DNA of 64,000 bases from Shewanella canadensis (GCF_003966225.1 NZ_RXNU01000003.1:473007-537006); one strand, 5' to 3'. Numbered from the stretch's first letter, positions 44,368 through 54,532 are shown. Numbers and translations are program-made. The notes: generated by a model from the sequence alone, not told the origin.

Positions 44368-46302
44368 TTAAGAAGACTTTCTTACTCTCAGATACCACTC
44401 TGAAAGCAATCTGACTTGCTTTTCGGTGTAGCCTTTTTCCATCATACGATGCACAAAATCATCGTGTTTACGTTGATCATCGGTTGATGTTTTGGCATTA
44501 AATGAGATGACGGGCAGAAGATCCTCTGTGTTGGAGAACATCTTCTTCTCGATGACAGTACGCAGCTTTTCATAACTCGTCCATAATGGATTCGAGCCCT
44601 CATTGTTGGCACGAGCCCTGAGCACAAAGTTAACAATCTCATTTCTGAAGTCTTTAGGGTTACTAATTCCTGCAGGTTTTTCAATTTTCTCCAGCTCTGC
44701 ATTAAGCGCTGAGCGGTCGAACAATTGACCCGTTTCAGGATCTCGATACTCTTGATCTTGAATCCAGAAGTCTGCGTAGGTGACATAGCGGTCAAAAATA
44801 TTTTGACCGTATTCTGAATAGGACTCCAAATAGGCCGTCTGTATCTCTTTACCTATAAACTCAACGTATTTTGGTATTAAGTAGCCTTTCAGAGATTCTA
44901 AGTAGCGTTCGGCAATTTCAGTTGGGAATTGCTCCTGTTCAATTTGCCGCTCCAATACATAGAAAAGGTGTACTGGATTTGCTGCAATTTCACTATGATC
45001 AAAGTTAAATACTTTAGATAAGATCTTAAAGGCGAATCGGGTCGATAGCCCATGCATTCCCTCATCAACCCCAGCGTAATCACGGTATTCCTGATAGGAT
45101 TTTGCTTTAGGATCTGTGTCTTTTAAACTTTCACCATCATAGACACGCATTTTTGAAAAAATTGAGGAGTTTTCCGGTGCTATAACACGTGACAGCACAC
45201 TGAATTGAGCGAGAGTCTCCAGCGTCCCTGGTGCACAAGGTGCTTGTGAAAGTTCTGAGTTTGCTAACAACTTATTATAGATCTGGATCTCTTCAGAAAC
45301 TCTTAAGCAATATGGCACTTTTACGATATAAACCCTGTCCAGAAATGCTTCATTTGTTTTGTTATTTCTGAATGTCGTCCACTCAGACTCATTAGAGTGA
45401 GCGAGAATAATACCATTATAGGGGAGAGCCGACAGGCCTTCGGTGCCGTTATAGTTCCCTTCTTGAGTCGCTGTTAATAGTGGGTGAAGCACCTTGATCG
45501 GTGCTTTAAACATCTCAACGAACTCCATCAAGCCCTGATTTGCGCGGCATAACGCGCCGGAGTATGAATAAGCATCTGCATCATTTTGAGCGAAATGTTC
45601 CAGTTGTCTGATATCAACCTTACCAACTAAGGCTGAGATATCCTGATTATTTTCATCTCCAGGCTCTGTTTTCGCAATGGCCATCTGATCCAAAATTGAG
45701 GGAAACACTTTGACTACTTTAAATTGTGATATGTCTCCGCCGTAATCGTGAAGACGCTTCACGGCCCATGGAGACATGATAGATTTGAGGTAGCGAGATG
45801 GAATGTTATATTCACTCTTTAATAATCCACTGTCCTCTTCAGGGTTGAATAGGCAAAATGGGTGATCATTTACCGGGCTTCTATCACCATTGGCACTTAA
45901 CACATAGATAGGGATTTTTTGCATCAGGGCTTTTAATTTCTCGGCGAGAGAGGACTTACCACCACCCACCGGACCCAGCAAGTAGAGGATCTGTTTCGAT
46001 TCTTCCAGCCCTTGAGCCGAGTGTTTCAGGTAGGCAACTATCTGTTCGATAGACTCTTCCATACCGTAAAAGTCTTTAAATTCCGGGAAACGAGAAATTA
46101 ATCGATTAGAAAAAATTCGACTGAGTATTGGCTCTTTGGATGTATCAACGACTTCAGGTTCACCGATTGCTATCAGTAGTCTTTCGGCCGCCGATGCATA
46201 TGCTGAACGATCATTCTTACAGATCTCCAAAAATTCCTGTAACGAATATTCCTCATCGAGCTTTTTTTCGTAGCGCTGTTGGTAATGCTCAAATATACCC
46301 AT
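44368..46302 (-). CDS. yeaG: PrkA-type serine protein kinase YeaG
   Basis: A 644-residue protein with an N-terminal AAA ATPase domain (P-loop LLGPVGGGKSSLAEK near residue 108) and a C-terminal PrkA kinase-like domain. In E. coli YeaG responds to nitrogen starvation under RpoS. Members autophosphorylate and also may act as AAA proteases. First gene of the operon yeaG-yeaH-spoVR; the 190-bp upstream region holds repeated ATAACTGAAA-CCAGT blocks (46342 and 46380) of unknown use. Confidence 0.95.
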   Translation of the reverse strand: MGIFEHYQQRYEKKLDEEYSLQEFLEICKNDRSAYASAAERLLIAIGEPEVVDTSKEPILSRIFSNRLISRFPEFKDFYGMEESIEQIVAYLKHSAQGLEESKQILYLLGPVGGGKSSLAEKLKALMQKIPIYVLSANGDRSPVNDHPFCLFNPEEDSGLLKSEYNIPSRYLKSIMSPWAVKRLHDYGGDISQFKVVKVFPSILDQMAIAKTEPGDENNQDISALVGKVDIRQLEHFAQNDADAYSYSGALCRANQGLMEFVEMFKAPIKVLHPLLTATQEGNYNGTEGLSALPYNGIILAHSNESEWTTFRNNKTNEAFLDRVYIVKVPYCLRVSEEIQIYNKLLANSELSQAPCAPGTLETLAQFSVLSRVIAPENSSIFSKMRVYDGESLKDTDPKAKSYQEYRDYAGVDEGMHGLSTRFAFKILSKVFNFDHSEIAANPVHLFYVLERQIEQEQFPTEIAERYLESLKGYLIPKYVEFIGKEIQTAYLESYSEYGQNIFDRYVTYADFWIQDQEYRDPETGQLFDRSALNAELEKIEKPAGISNPKDFRNEIVNFVLRARANNEGSNPLWTSYEKLRTVIEKKMFSNTEDLLPVISFNAKTSTDDQRKHDDFVHRMMEKGYTEKQVRLLSEWYLRVRKSS

Positions 46303-46493
46303 TTTCCACCCCCTGAAACGCCTAAATTAGATGAAAGCGATAACTGAAAACCAGTCTCCTAGTATTAATCTTAGACCTAATAACTGAAACCAGTATTAAA
46401 AAAGTCAAATGAAAACAATGAGAAACAATTGCAAATGCAACTGTTGCAACTGTGGGGGAGGGGCGTTTTATGTGGAGTATTACCAAAGGGGTA

Positions 46494-46517
46494 TAAAAAA
46501 GGAGCTTGATAAGCTCC
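46494..46517 (-). terminator. Terminator after sodB
   Basis: On the minus strand GGAGCTT-ATC-AAGCTCC followed by seven T, 39 bases after the sodB stop. Confidence 0.9.
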
Positions 46518-46555
46518 TTCGTTTTATGGTCTAAAAATTAGCTATAAATGTTAGC

Positions 46556-47137
46556 TTAGCTAAAATTTTGATTCACAAAGTCCCAGTTAACCAGTTCCCA
46601 ATAATGAGCGAGGTAATCAGGGCGTACATTGCGATAATCGATATAATACGCATGCTCCCAAACATCCACTGTCATAATGGGTGTCACGCTGGCATCAGTT
46701 AATGGCGTTGCAGCGTTGCTTGTATTCACGATGGCTACAGAGCCGTCTGAATTCTTAACCAACCAGGTCCATGCACTACCAAAGTTATTAACTGCGGCAT
46801 CGGTGAATTTTGCTTTAAAAGCTTCAAATGAACCAAAAGCTTCATCTATGGCTTTAGCAATGGCCCCCGTAGCGGCTCCACCGCCATTTGGAGACAAACA
46901 GTTCCAATAGAAGGTGTGATTCCAGATTTGAGCTGCGTTGTTAAAAATGCCGCCGGTAGATGATTTAATGATCTCTTCAAGGCTCTTTTCGGCGAGCTCA
47001 GTGCCTTCAACAAGGCCGTTCAATTTTACAACGTAGGTATTATGATGCTTACCATAATGGTATTCGATGGTTTCCTGAGAAATATGAGGTTCAAGTGCGT
47101 TTTTAGGATACGGTAATGCGGGTAATTCAAAAGCCAT
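46556..47137 (-). CDS. sodB: Iron superoxide dismutase
   Basis: A 193-residue cytosolic enzyme that converts superoxide to oxygen and peroxide. Metal ligands are His27, His74, Asp158 and His162; Gln70 in NNAAQIWNHTFYW marks the iron rather than the manganese form. Full length and typical sequence. Monocistronic between its terminator and a long upstream gap; in many bacteria expression follows iron through Fur and RyhB, but I see no clear site here. Confidence 0.96.
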   Translation of the reverse strand: MAFELPALPYPKNALEPHISQETIEYHYGKHHNTYVVKLNGLVEGTELAEKSLEEIIKSSTGGIFNNAAQIWNHTFYWNCLSPNGGGAATGAIAKAIDEAFGSFEAFKAKFTDAAVNNFGSAWTWLVKNSDGSVAIVNTSNAATPLTDASVTPIMTVDVWEHAYYIDYRNVRPDYLAHYWELVNWDFVNQNFS

Positions 47138-47492
47138 TGCGTTTCTCCACTCATCAATAGTTGTAATATGTTGCTTCTAGCGTTTATTCTATTTGAAAAT
47201 GCCATTAAGAGTATGATTAATTTTGCGATTATAGCAATCTATAAAAACGGTTAACTGTATAATGAAAGCATTTGGAAAGACATTGCACCAATTTCCCTAA
47301 GGTTCTATTGGGTACTTTCGGTGAATTCGGTGCTTCAAAGCGGATCTCTTTTCACTTTTTGTATCCTGAGTAATACCTTACCTTGATAGGAATCGATATA
47401 ACCCTATTAAAAGTAGGTTTTTGTTCTTGTCATACCTGAAGTACAATAGGGTCAGTTCATTAATCATTGTATGTGTAAGTTAGGAATTAAAA
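47138..47492. promoter_or_regulatory. Divergent control region between sodB and grxD
   Basis: A 355-bp AT-rich gap with no gene. It must hold promoters for both genes; I could not assign boxes with confidence. CATACCTGAAGTACAATAGG near 47430 lies in front of grxD. Confidence 0.4.
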
Positions 47493-47840
47493 ATGGAAAC
47501 AAACGAAACCGTAGCGAAAATCAAACAGCAGATCGCAGAGAATCCAATCATTGTTTACATGAAAGGTTCTCCTAAGTTACCTAGCTGTGGCTTCTCATCT
47601 CAAGTTTCTCAAATTATGATTAACTGTAATGCTCAATTTGCGTTTGTTGACATTTTACAGAATCCTGATATTCGCTCAGAATTGCCTAAATACGCTAACT
47701 GGCCAACATTCCCTCAACTTTGGGTTGAAGGTGAGTTGATCGGTGGGTGTGATATTCTTACAGAGATGTATCAAAAAGGTGAGCTTCAAACATTGATCAC
47801 CGAAACTGCCGCAAAATACCCGTCTGAAGAGCAAGCGTAA
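47493..47840 (+). CDS. grxD: Monothiol glutaredoxin Grx4
   Basis: A 115-residue CGFS glutaredoxin. Cys32 in KLPSCGFSSQ is the single active cysteine; WPTFPQLWVEGELIGGCDI carries the cis-proline and glutathione contacts. Such proteins hold a [2Fe-2S] cluster with glutathione and BolA and deliver it to targets. It stands alone, convergent to uraA through a shared terminator and divergent from sodB, fitting an iron and redox theme. Confidence 0.96.
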   Translation: METNETVAKIKQQIAENPIIVYMKGSPKLPSCGFSSQVSQIMINCNAQFAFVDILQNPDIRSELPKYANWPTFPQLWVEGELIGGCDILTEMYQKGELQTLITETAAKYPSEEQA

Positions 47841-47913
47841 TAGCTTGAAAACTCAATAATCTTGAGTTCCGTCATTTTGATGTCTGGCGATTATTGACTT
47901 AAGATTTGACATA

Positions 47914-47943
47914 AAAAAAGCCTTTCTCCCGAAAGGCTTTTTT
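47914..47943. terminator. Bidirectional terminator between grxD and uraA
   Basis: GCCTTTC-TCCC-GAAAGGC flanked by six A on the left and six T on the right, so it can end transcripts on either strand. Confidence 0.93.
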
Positions 47944-47975
47944 ATTGCTTGTCTGTTAGTGAACCATATTGTTGA

Positions 47976-49202
47976 TTATGCCGTTGCTTCCTCTTTAGGC
48001 ATAGGCAGTAGCAAGTTCATCGTGATCGCCACGATCCCGCACAGGCTTATACCTGTCAGACTGAATGAGCCAATACCAAAGGCCATCCCGCCAATACCGA
48101 ACACCAAGGTCACACCCACAATACAGAGGTTTCTGGGTTCATTGAGGTCGACATTATTCTTAATTAGCGCATTTAAACCAACTGCGGCAATAGAGCCAAA
48201 CAACAGACACATGATGCCGCCCATAACGGGTACTGGGATGGTTTGCATTAGTGCGCCAAGCTTACCGACAAAGGCCAGAATAATTGCGGTGATTGCAGTA
48301 TAAGTCATGATCACCGGATTAAAGCACTTGGTCAGTGTCACAGCACCTGTCACTTCTGAATAGGTGGTATTTGGTGGTCCCCCGAAGGCTGAAGCGGCGA
48401 TTGTGGCTACGCCATCGCCAGCGAGTGTGCGGTGTAGGCCTGGTTTTTTCAAAAAGTCTTTGCCAGTTACATTGGAAATAGCAAGAATATCGCCAATATG
48501 TTCGACAGCTGGTGCGATGGCCACAGGTATCATGAATGCAATAGCATGCCAGTTAAATTCCGGTGCAACAAAATTAGGCATTGAAATCCAACTTGCCGCC
48601 GCTACGGGACTGAAATCGACAATCCCGAAACTCAGACTCAGTCCATACCCGACAATGATCCCTGCGAGAATGGGCATTAATTTCACAATGCCTTTAGCAA
48701 AAATGGCGACACTCACCGTGGTTAATAGTGCCGATAGCGAGATGATTAAGGCCGTATTTTGATCCACGAGTACCAGACTGCCATCGCCACTCTTTCCCAG
48801 CGCCATGTTGACCGCGACAGGTGCTAGCCCTAAGCCGATAACAATAATTACCGGACCGACAACCACTGGGGGCAATAATCGCTTAATAAAATTATCACCT
48901 CTTAGTTTTATCAAACTGGCCAACATTAAATACACCGCCCCCGCTGCCATCAGACCGCCCATGGTGGAGGGGATCCCCCACGTTTGAACGCCATACATGA
49001 TTGGGGCGATAAAGGCGAAAGATGAAGCCAGGAATATCGGTATTTGGCGTTTTGTAATTAATTGAAATAACAGGGTTCCAATACCTGCGGTGAATAAAGC
49101 AACATTGGTATCCAGGCCTGTGAGTAGAGGCATTAAGACCAATGCACCAAAAGCGACAAACAGCATTTGCGCCCCTTGAAGGGCAAGTGCAACATTTTTC
49201 AT
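47976..49202 (-). CDS. uraA: Uracil:H+ symporter
   Basis: A 408-residue NCS2-family permease with about 14 membrane segments. Motifs for uracil transport include GFGIVDFSPV-like and FVAPEFNWHAIAFMIPVAIAPAVEHIGD, with the substrate-binding glutamate, and GGPPNTTYSEVTGA. The start at 49202 gives MKNVALALQGAQMLF, like E. coli UraA without its leading residues; the longer reading adds 14 residues. Next to hda, as in E. coli, but upp is absent from the window. Confidence 0.93.
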   Translation of the reverse strand: MKNVALALQGAQMLFVAFGALVLMPLLTGLDTNVALFTAGIGTLLFQLITKRQIPIFLASSFAFIAPIMYGVQTWGIPSTMGGLMAAGAVYLMLASLIKLRGDNFIKRLLPPVVVGPVIIVIGLGLAPVAVNMALGKSGDGSLVLVDQNTALIISLSALLTTVSVAIFAKGIVKLMPILAGIIVGYGLSLSFGIVDFSPVAAASWISMPNFVAPEFNWHAIAFMIPVAIAPAVEHIGDILAISNVTGKDFLKKPGLHRTLAGDGVATIAASAFGGPPNTTYSEVTGAVTLTKCFNPVIMTYTAITAIILAFVGKLGALMQTIPVPVMGGIMCLLFGSIAAVGLNALIKNNVDLNEPRNLCIVGVTLVFGIGGMAFGIGSFSLTGISLCGIVAITMNLLLPMPKEEATA

Positions 49203-49397
49203 TATTATTCTCTTGTAGGGTAAACCTGCTAATGTTAACAGCATGATGACTATCTGGTCGCGGTCGATGTCACTGTTTGCCGATTATGTAGGTAATTTTT
49301 CAATGTTTTACCTCTTTTCATCGTGATTAAGTCAATTCAGATGATAGAGAAGTTGTGGTACAATTTTGATAATTCGTTTTCTTTAGAACAGTAGAAC

Positions 49398-50507
49398 ATG
49401 CTGAAAACCTTATTAAACTCATCGATCCTATTTGCGAGCTGTTTGTTATTACAAGCAAACATGGCTAATGCTGCCGAAGTTTCTAAACTTGATGAAAGTC
49501 TGGTACCCGTTGACTCTCGTTCTACTGCTGAGCGAAAACACGCTATCTCAACGGGTTTAAAGAGCGTCATATTAAAGAATTCAGGCTCTAAGTCGGCCCT
49601 AGCCCATCCAAGTATTGCCGCTATGGTGAAGCAACCAACAGCATTAATTAGCCAGTTTGGCTACCAAGACCTGGATGGAGAACTCTACCTTAAAGTCAGT
49701 TTTGACCATAAACGAATCATCCGCTTATTAAGAGAGGCACAGCAGCCTGTATGGGGTAAGCAAAGGCCACTGACATTAGCCTGGATTGTAGAAGATATTC
49801 CAGGAGAGAGAGTCATTGTTAATGATGAGTCTTTACTAGAGAGCCGTGATCTGTTTCAAGTGGAGTCAGAAGCTAAGGGAGTGCCGCTGTTATTTCCCTT
49901 AATGGATCTCGACGATAATATGAACGTCTCGGCGAATGATATTCGGGGAATGTTTGCCGATCAAGTTGCCGATGCATCTCAGCGTTATCAAGCAGATTAT
50001 TTTGTGATGGCTTCTATCGACACTACCGCTGAACCCTTGAAATACAACTTGGCTCTATATCCGTTAGGCAAGGGGGAGCCTATGCATACTCCCTTGGTGA
50101 GTAAACGTGATGTGGTTGGTGATATAAATACTGCGGTGACAGAGATAATATCCACGGTAAGTGAATATTATGTTGGTCGTTATGCTATCGCCGATACCGG
50201 TGCCGAAATAGCTAGTCATGTGGATTTTATCGACATCACAGATATGAAACAGCTGGTTTCAATTGAGAAGTATTTAAAACAGTTGAGTGCCGTTAAATCT
50301 GTACAGCTTACTCAATTGAATGGGACCAGAGTGCGTTATACGCTAGAGCTCTTTGGCACCGAAGAGGACCTTCATCGTTTGATGAATTTAGAACCGAGAG
50401 TACAGGCACAAGAGCGCTCAATCATGGATCCCTTCGATACAGTAGAGGGCTCAGATCCCTTCACATCGGAAGAGAGCGTCGGCATAGAATATCGCTGGCA
50501 AGGATAG
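49398..50507 (+). CDS. DUF2066 family exported protein
   Basis: A 369-residue protein with a signal peptide (residues 1-26, ending ANAAE). The DUF2066 pattern is a periplasmic domain starting DESLVPVDSRSTAERKHAI and a LVSIEKYLKQLSAVKSVQL block near residue 290. Function unknown; it regularly precedes hda in Shewanella and Vibrio. It may be transcribed with hda, 74 bp downstream. Confidence 0.85.
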   Translation: MLKTLLNSSILFASCLLLQANMANAAEVSKLDESLVPVDSRSTAERKHAISTGLKSVILKNSGSKSALAHPSIAAMVKQPTALISQFGYQDLDGELYLKVSFDHKRIIRLLREAQQPVWGKQRPLTLAWIVEDIPGERVIVNDESLLESRDLFQVESEAKGVPLLFPLMDLDDNMNVSANDIRGMFADQVADASQRYQADYFVMASIDTTAEPLKYNLALYPLGKGEPMHTPLVSKRDVVGDINTAVTEIISTVSEYYVGRYAIADTGAEIASHVDFIDITDMKQLVSIEKYLKQLSAVKSVQLTQLNGTRVRYTLELFGTEEDLHRLMNLEPRVQAQERSIMDPFDTVEGSDPFTSEESVGIEYRWQG

Positions 50508-50581
50508 GCCATTCAAATTCATGGGTACTCATGTTAAAATGAGTATCTAAGTTACATCGCGTGAAACAGAGAAGTATTTGA

Positions 50582-51292
50582 GTGAAATCGAACTCACCTT
50601 TACAACTATCATTACCGGTACACCTGCCTGATGATGAAACATTTAATAGTTATTATCCTGCAGCGGGTAATGACGAACTCATTCAAAGTCTGCAAGCCTG
50701 TGCCGAAGGACGGGCAGATAGAAGCGTTTTCTTATGGGGGCCGGTCAAGTCAGGCCGAACGCACCTTATGCATGCCGCTTGTGCTCATGCGAACGATCTA
50801 GAGCGAAGTAGTTTTTATCTACCATTAGGCATTCATGCAAGCATATCGCCTATGCTTCTCGAAGGTTTGGAGCAGCTCGATCTTATCTGTATTGACGATG
50901 TCGATGCCATTGCGGGCCATCCCCTCTGGGAAGAAGCGATTTTCGATCTTTATAATCGCGTTTCAGAGCACGATAATTGTTCTTTGATTGTTAGTGCGAG
51001 TGTTTCGCCAAATGATTCAGGTTTTGCACTCCCCGATCTGGTATCTCGAATGCAGTGGGGATTGAATTATCAGCTGCAACCCATGGCCGATGATGAGAAG
51101 TTAGCCGCATTACAACGGCGGGCCGCGATGCGCGGACTACAGTTACCCGAAGATGTAGGACGTTTTCTATTGAACCGTTTAGCAAGGGATTTAAGAACCT
51201 TGTTTGATGTGTTAGACAGACTGGATAAAGACTCACTCGTTCACCAGCGAAAGCTAACAATTCCCTTCGTAAAAGAGATGCTTAGGCTGTGA
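50582..51292 (+). CDS. hda: DnaA regulatory inactivator Hda
   Basis: A 236-residue AAA+ protein related to DnaA domain III. With the beta clamp it stimulates ATP hydrolysis by DnaA to prevent re-initiation. The N-terminal clamp-binding motif is QLSLPVHLPDD; the P-loop is LWGPVKSGRTHLMHA; Walker B is LICIDDVDAI. The start is GTG 50582. Length matches the family. A member of the conserved uraA-hda-arsC-bepA neighbourhood. Confidence 0.95.
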   Translation: MKSNSPLQLSLPVHLPDDETFNSYYPAAGNDELIQSLQACAEGRADRSVFLWGPVKSGRTHLMHAACAHANDLERSSFYLPLGIHASISPMLLEGLEQLDLICIDDVDAIAGHPLWEEAIFDLYNRVSEHDNCSLIVSASVSPNDSGFALPDLVSRMQWGLNYQLQPMADDEKLAALQRRAAMRGLQLPEDVGRFLLNRLARDLRTLFDVLDRLDKDSLVHQRKLTIPFVKEMLRL

Positions 51293-51369
51293 TTTTCGAA
51301 GTATCGATTTAAATTGTTTTAACAAAGCGCGATCCAAGATTGAGTTGCGCGACTGAGATCCGCTTTTCC

Positions 51370-53298
51370 CTAATTATCTATCTTATGCCTGTCGCCACTG
51401 ACTCTGAGTTCAGGTATTACACTCTGTGTGTGACCAGCGACAGGGGCCAGTTTTGAGCGTCGCTCTGACTCTGGTGAGAGCGACAGATCCGGTGAAATCA
51501 TCAAATTATCTAACCAGGATAAACCTTGAGTCATTTGGATCGGATCAGGAAGTTCCCCAACTAAGGTGTTACCATCGAGTTCGGGTAATATTTCATTAAT
51601 CACTAATGCTGCTCTGGCTTCAATCGTATCCTCACCAATTCGGCCTCTCTGGCCCCAATCAACAAGAATGTTACTCGCAGTCGGGCTATCCGGTTTATCC
51701 GTTACACCAACATCACGTAAGATCTCATATCGATGACTCATCATCGCCTCTTCAAACAGCATCGCCGTATCTTCACGTTTGGTTGAATAAGCGTAATAAT
51801 CTGTGGCCCTGTCCGTTGAGAATAGTTGGGTAATATCGGCTGGCGTGAAGGCTTTTTGGCTAGCTGTAGCCGACTGACCGCGGAAACTTACATTTGCCAG
51901 AGAGGTAAGTTCATCACTGTTCAGTGGATATTGAGCTGTAACCTTATCCGATACTAATTCACCCGCAAGGGAGCGTCTGTTGTAATGGTCGAGTAAGGTT
52001 CCGCCTTCGATGCTATCGTGTACGGAACGCGGAAAGAAATCATTTGCATGGGCGAGTTCATGATAAAGGAGAGAGGAAAGCTCAGGGGACAATTCAGCCA
52101 TGGTTCTATGGGTGCGGGTCTCTCGTGGAACACTATAGGAGACGTATTGGTTATCTTTTACATAGCGCCAAGGCATAATAAAATTTAATTCATTGCCGAA
52201 TTGACTTCGGTAATCAGCGGCCTCATTGATGACGTCCCGCTCCTGGGCAAGTAACCAAAGATCATTGGGATCCAGATAGATTGCCCCAGTTAAGGCCCAA
52301 TAGAAAGAGGGGCGAATATCGTAACTAATCACGACTGCCGTTACCGATTGTAATAGTCTGGAAAAGTCACTCGCCGGATCCATTTCCTTCAGAAAAGCCT
52401 CAAAATTTTCCCCCATCCAATGATGAGAAACCAGTAATCGGTCTAAAATTTTACTCTTGTCCGATAGCGCTTGTGTTTGCCCGATTAATGGTAGCTGTTC
52501 TATGGTACAAGGTGCGGTTAGCTGGTTAGAGTAAACACAAGTTTGCAAACTATCGGAATAGGGGCTGCTGCTTTTGTAGGGATGGGTTCTGGCTATTGGT
52601 TTATCAAAATACTCGGATGTGATGACTTTTTCATGGGTAATGAGAGCAATTACGTCTGAATATGTTTGAACACCCGCAATAGTGGCTGTCGCTCTCAGCT
52701 GAGTTATCGTATCTGTGTTAACGCTGGGTGCAATGAATTGCGGGGTTTCGATATTACTGGTATCGAGGTTAAGATCCGGGCCCGCGGCGATACACCAGCT
52801 TAAATCGGATGGGATTTGACCATCGACTCTATCGATTCTGAAGCTGACGTTATTTCCTTCTACTACCTGATGATCCGAGCGAACATTTAATCTGTTTATT
52901 GGGCCTTCCTGAATCGTTAATTCAATATTTTGCTCTAATGCAATTTCATCACCGCTAACGGCAACGGAAAAAGTGTAACTCCCCGGCTTCGTTGCTTGAA
53001 ACGCTAAGACCGGGCTCTTTATCGATGTTAAAATAAGAGCCGGGCCTGCTAGCTGTTGCCAACTGAAGTGTAAACCGTCGCTATCTTGGTTGTTTATTCT
53101 TGCGATGATGGCAGCCGACTGATCAAGCTGGTAATCCTCCTCAACTAAAAACGCTAAATCAGACCCCGTTTCGATGCTGGTTAACTGCGATTGCAGTTCA
53201 CAACGAGGAATCGTGGGCATGGGCTCGTCATCATCTGAGCTACCACAGGCGATTAAGGATAATGTACTGGCTAACAGGATTGTTTTTAAGGTGTTCAT
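51370..53298 (-). CDS. Large lipoprotein with HExxH metalloprotease motif
   Basis: A 642-residue protein starting with a lipoprotein signal (LASTLSLIACGSS, lipobox LIAC with Cys18). Residues 35-230 are beta-rich and resemble PKD or Ig-like repeats. A HELAH motif (residues 413-417) in SSLLYHELAHANDFF suggests a zinc metallopeptidase; a downstream glutamate in RRSLAGELVSDK could be the third ligand. I do not recognise a named family. It is followed by its own upstream gap and may be a cell-surface protease. The assignment as lipoprotein is secure, the activity inferred. Confidence 0.75.
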   Translation of the reverse strand: MNTLKTILLASTLSLIACGSSDDDEPMPTIPRCELQSQLTSIETGSDLAFLVEEDYQLDQSAAIIARINNQDSDGLHFSWQQLAGPALILTSIKSPVLAFQATKPGSYTFSVAVSGDEIALEQNIELTIQEGPINRLNVRSDHQVVEGNNVSFRIDRVDGQIPSDLSWCIAAGPDLNLDTSNIETPQFIAPSVNTDTITQLRATATIAGVQTYSDVIALITHEKVITSEYFDKPIARTHPYKSSSPYSDSLQTCVYSNQLTAPCTIEQLPLIGQTQALSDKSKILDRLLVSHHWMGENFEAFLKEMDPASDFSRLLQSVTAVVISYDIRPSFYWALTGAIYLDPNDLWLLAQERDVINEAADYRSQFGNELNFIMPWRYVKDNQYVSYSVPRETRTHRTMAELSPELSSLLYHELAHANDFFPRSVHDSIEGGTLLDHYNRRSLAGELVSDKVTAQYPLNSDELTSLANVSFRGQSATASQKAFTPADITQLFSTDRATDYYAYSTKREDTAMLFEEAMMSHRYEILRDVGVTDKPDSPTASNILVDWGQRGRIGEDTIEARAALVINEILPELDGNTLVGELPDPIQMTQGLSWLDNLMISPDLSLSPESERRSKLAPVAGHTQSVIPELRVSGDRHKIDN

Positions 53299-53427
53299 TC
53301 CAGACATTTCCTCGAATTATTATTATTTTAAGTATGATTAGATGAAAATATAGCACGTAGTATGGGGTTCAGAAAGTGAAGATATATTGTTCGCTTAAAG
53401 GGGAGGTGGGATGAGAGTGATTTAAGA

Positions 53428-53455
53428 AAAACAAGCGCCATAAGGCGCTTGTTTT
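53428..53455 (-). terminator. Terminator of the DUF2069 operon
   Basis: AAAACAAGCGCC-ATAA-GGCGCTTGTTTT, a 12-bp perfect stem with A- and T-rich ends, working on the minus strand after DUF2069. Confidence 0.9.
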
Positions 53456-53492
53456 CAGTTTCTTGCTATTTTAAAAACTAATTTATCTCTTT

Positions 53493-53864
53493 TTACTTTG
53501 CTTTCTTTTTTAAGCCCAGACCCAATTCACGACCTCGAATGCGGGCGTAAAAAGGAAATCCGACCAGCAATGCACCTAGTAGCATGACTTCGGTTAGAGC
53601 AAATAGCAGATGTTCATCCGTGACATAGAGTAATGTTAATCCATGTAACATATATAAACAGATGATGAAACTTCCCCAGGCATAGGTATAAGGATTGCCG
53701 GTTAAGACGCCTTTTAGCGGCAGCAGGAGTGGTATTATCCACAGCGCAGTAAACGCGGGAGAGTATTCGCCCGTTATCCCTTTATTGATAAACCAAGCAA
53801 TTAATAGAATGACCAGAGCCATATAACCTGCCCGGCATAATTTAAATAAGGTGTTAGAGCTCAT
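53493..53864 (-). CDS. DUF2069 family membrane protein
   Basis: A 123-residue protein with four predicted membrane helices (about 12-30, 36-53, 58-76 and 83-103) and a basic C-terminus (GLGLKKKAK). DUF2069 proteins usually lie with arsC and bepA and have no known role. It starts 14 bp after the arsC stop on the same strand. Confidence 0.85.
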   Translation of the reverse strand: MSSNTLFKLCRAGYMALVILLIAWFINKGITGEYSPAFTALWIIPLLLPLKGVLTGNPYTYAWGSFIICLYMLHGLTLLYVTDEHLLFALTEVMLLGALLVGFPFYARIRGRELGLGLKKKAK

Positions 53865-53878
53865 TAGGTTACCTTAAC

Positions 53879-54229
53879 TTATAATATTGAAAGCACGTTT
53901 TCAGGTGGTCGGCCAATGGCGGCTTTGTCATTGGCGAGCACAATTGGGCGTTCGAGCAGTTTTGGTGTTTGGATTATAGCCTGGATAAGTTGTGCTTCTG
54001 TGAGATTAATATCTGCTAAGCCTTGCTCTTTATATTCGGTTTCTTTGGTACGCATCAATTCGCGAGCACTGATATTGAGCTTTGCCAATAAGCCTTCGAT
54101 TTCACTTCTGACTAATGGCGATTTCAGGTACTCCACAACTTGAATTTGACAGTCTTGTTCTTGTAACAACGCCAGAGTCTGACGGCTTTTTGAACAGCGT
54201 GGGTTGTGGATAATAGTGACTTGAGTCAT
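53879..54229 (-). CDS. Arsenate reductase-like protein (ArsC family, YfgD type)
   Basis: A 116-residue thioredoxin-fold protein with the reductase Cys12 in HNPRCSKSRQT and the arginine loop near residue 94 (LLERPIVL). It resembles E. coli YfgD, encoded next to hda and bepA, rather than plasmid ArsC; true arsenate reduction has not been shown for most of these. The E. coli order is kept. Confidence 0.9.
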   Translation of the reverse strand: MTQVTIIHNPRCSKSRQTLALLQEQDCQIQVVEYLKSPLVRSEIEGLLAKLNISARELMRTKETEYKEQGLADINLTEAQLIQAIIQTPKLLERPIVLANDKAAIGRPPENVLSIL

Positions 54230-54490
54230 TGGATCTACATCTTCATGTGAAATTTGTCGTCATCATACTTGAAAAGGTGAGCAAAGTCACAAAGAGTCAT
54301 TGTGAAGCATACTGAAATTGTCGGTTTTGTTGTGTCTTTCTAGATAGTTATAGGATTTGCCCTTTAATGGTGTGAGTTTGGATACACTGGTCAAGCCATA
54401 GCTTTTTAGCTGACCTGCCGGAAAAAATGGGCGTTGAGAGTCTAGATTGGTTATTGCGGGCCCTGATAAGAAGGCGGTAACCGGTCAAAT

Positions 54491-54520
54491 ACCCGAACCG
54501 ATGAGAGCATCAGTTCGGGT
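54491..54520 (-). terminator. Hairpin after bepA, probable terminator
   Basis: ACCCGAAC pairs with GTTCGGGT, and GATG with CATC inside, after the bepA stop. The following T-run on the minus strand is short (TATTT), so termination is probably weak. Confidence 0.6.
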
Positions 54521-54532
54521 AACAGGGGGGGA

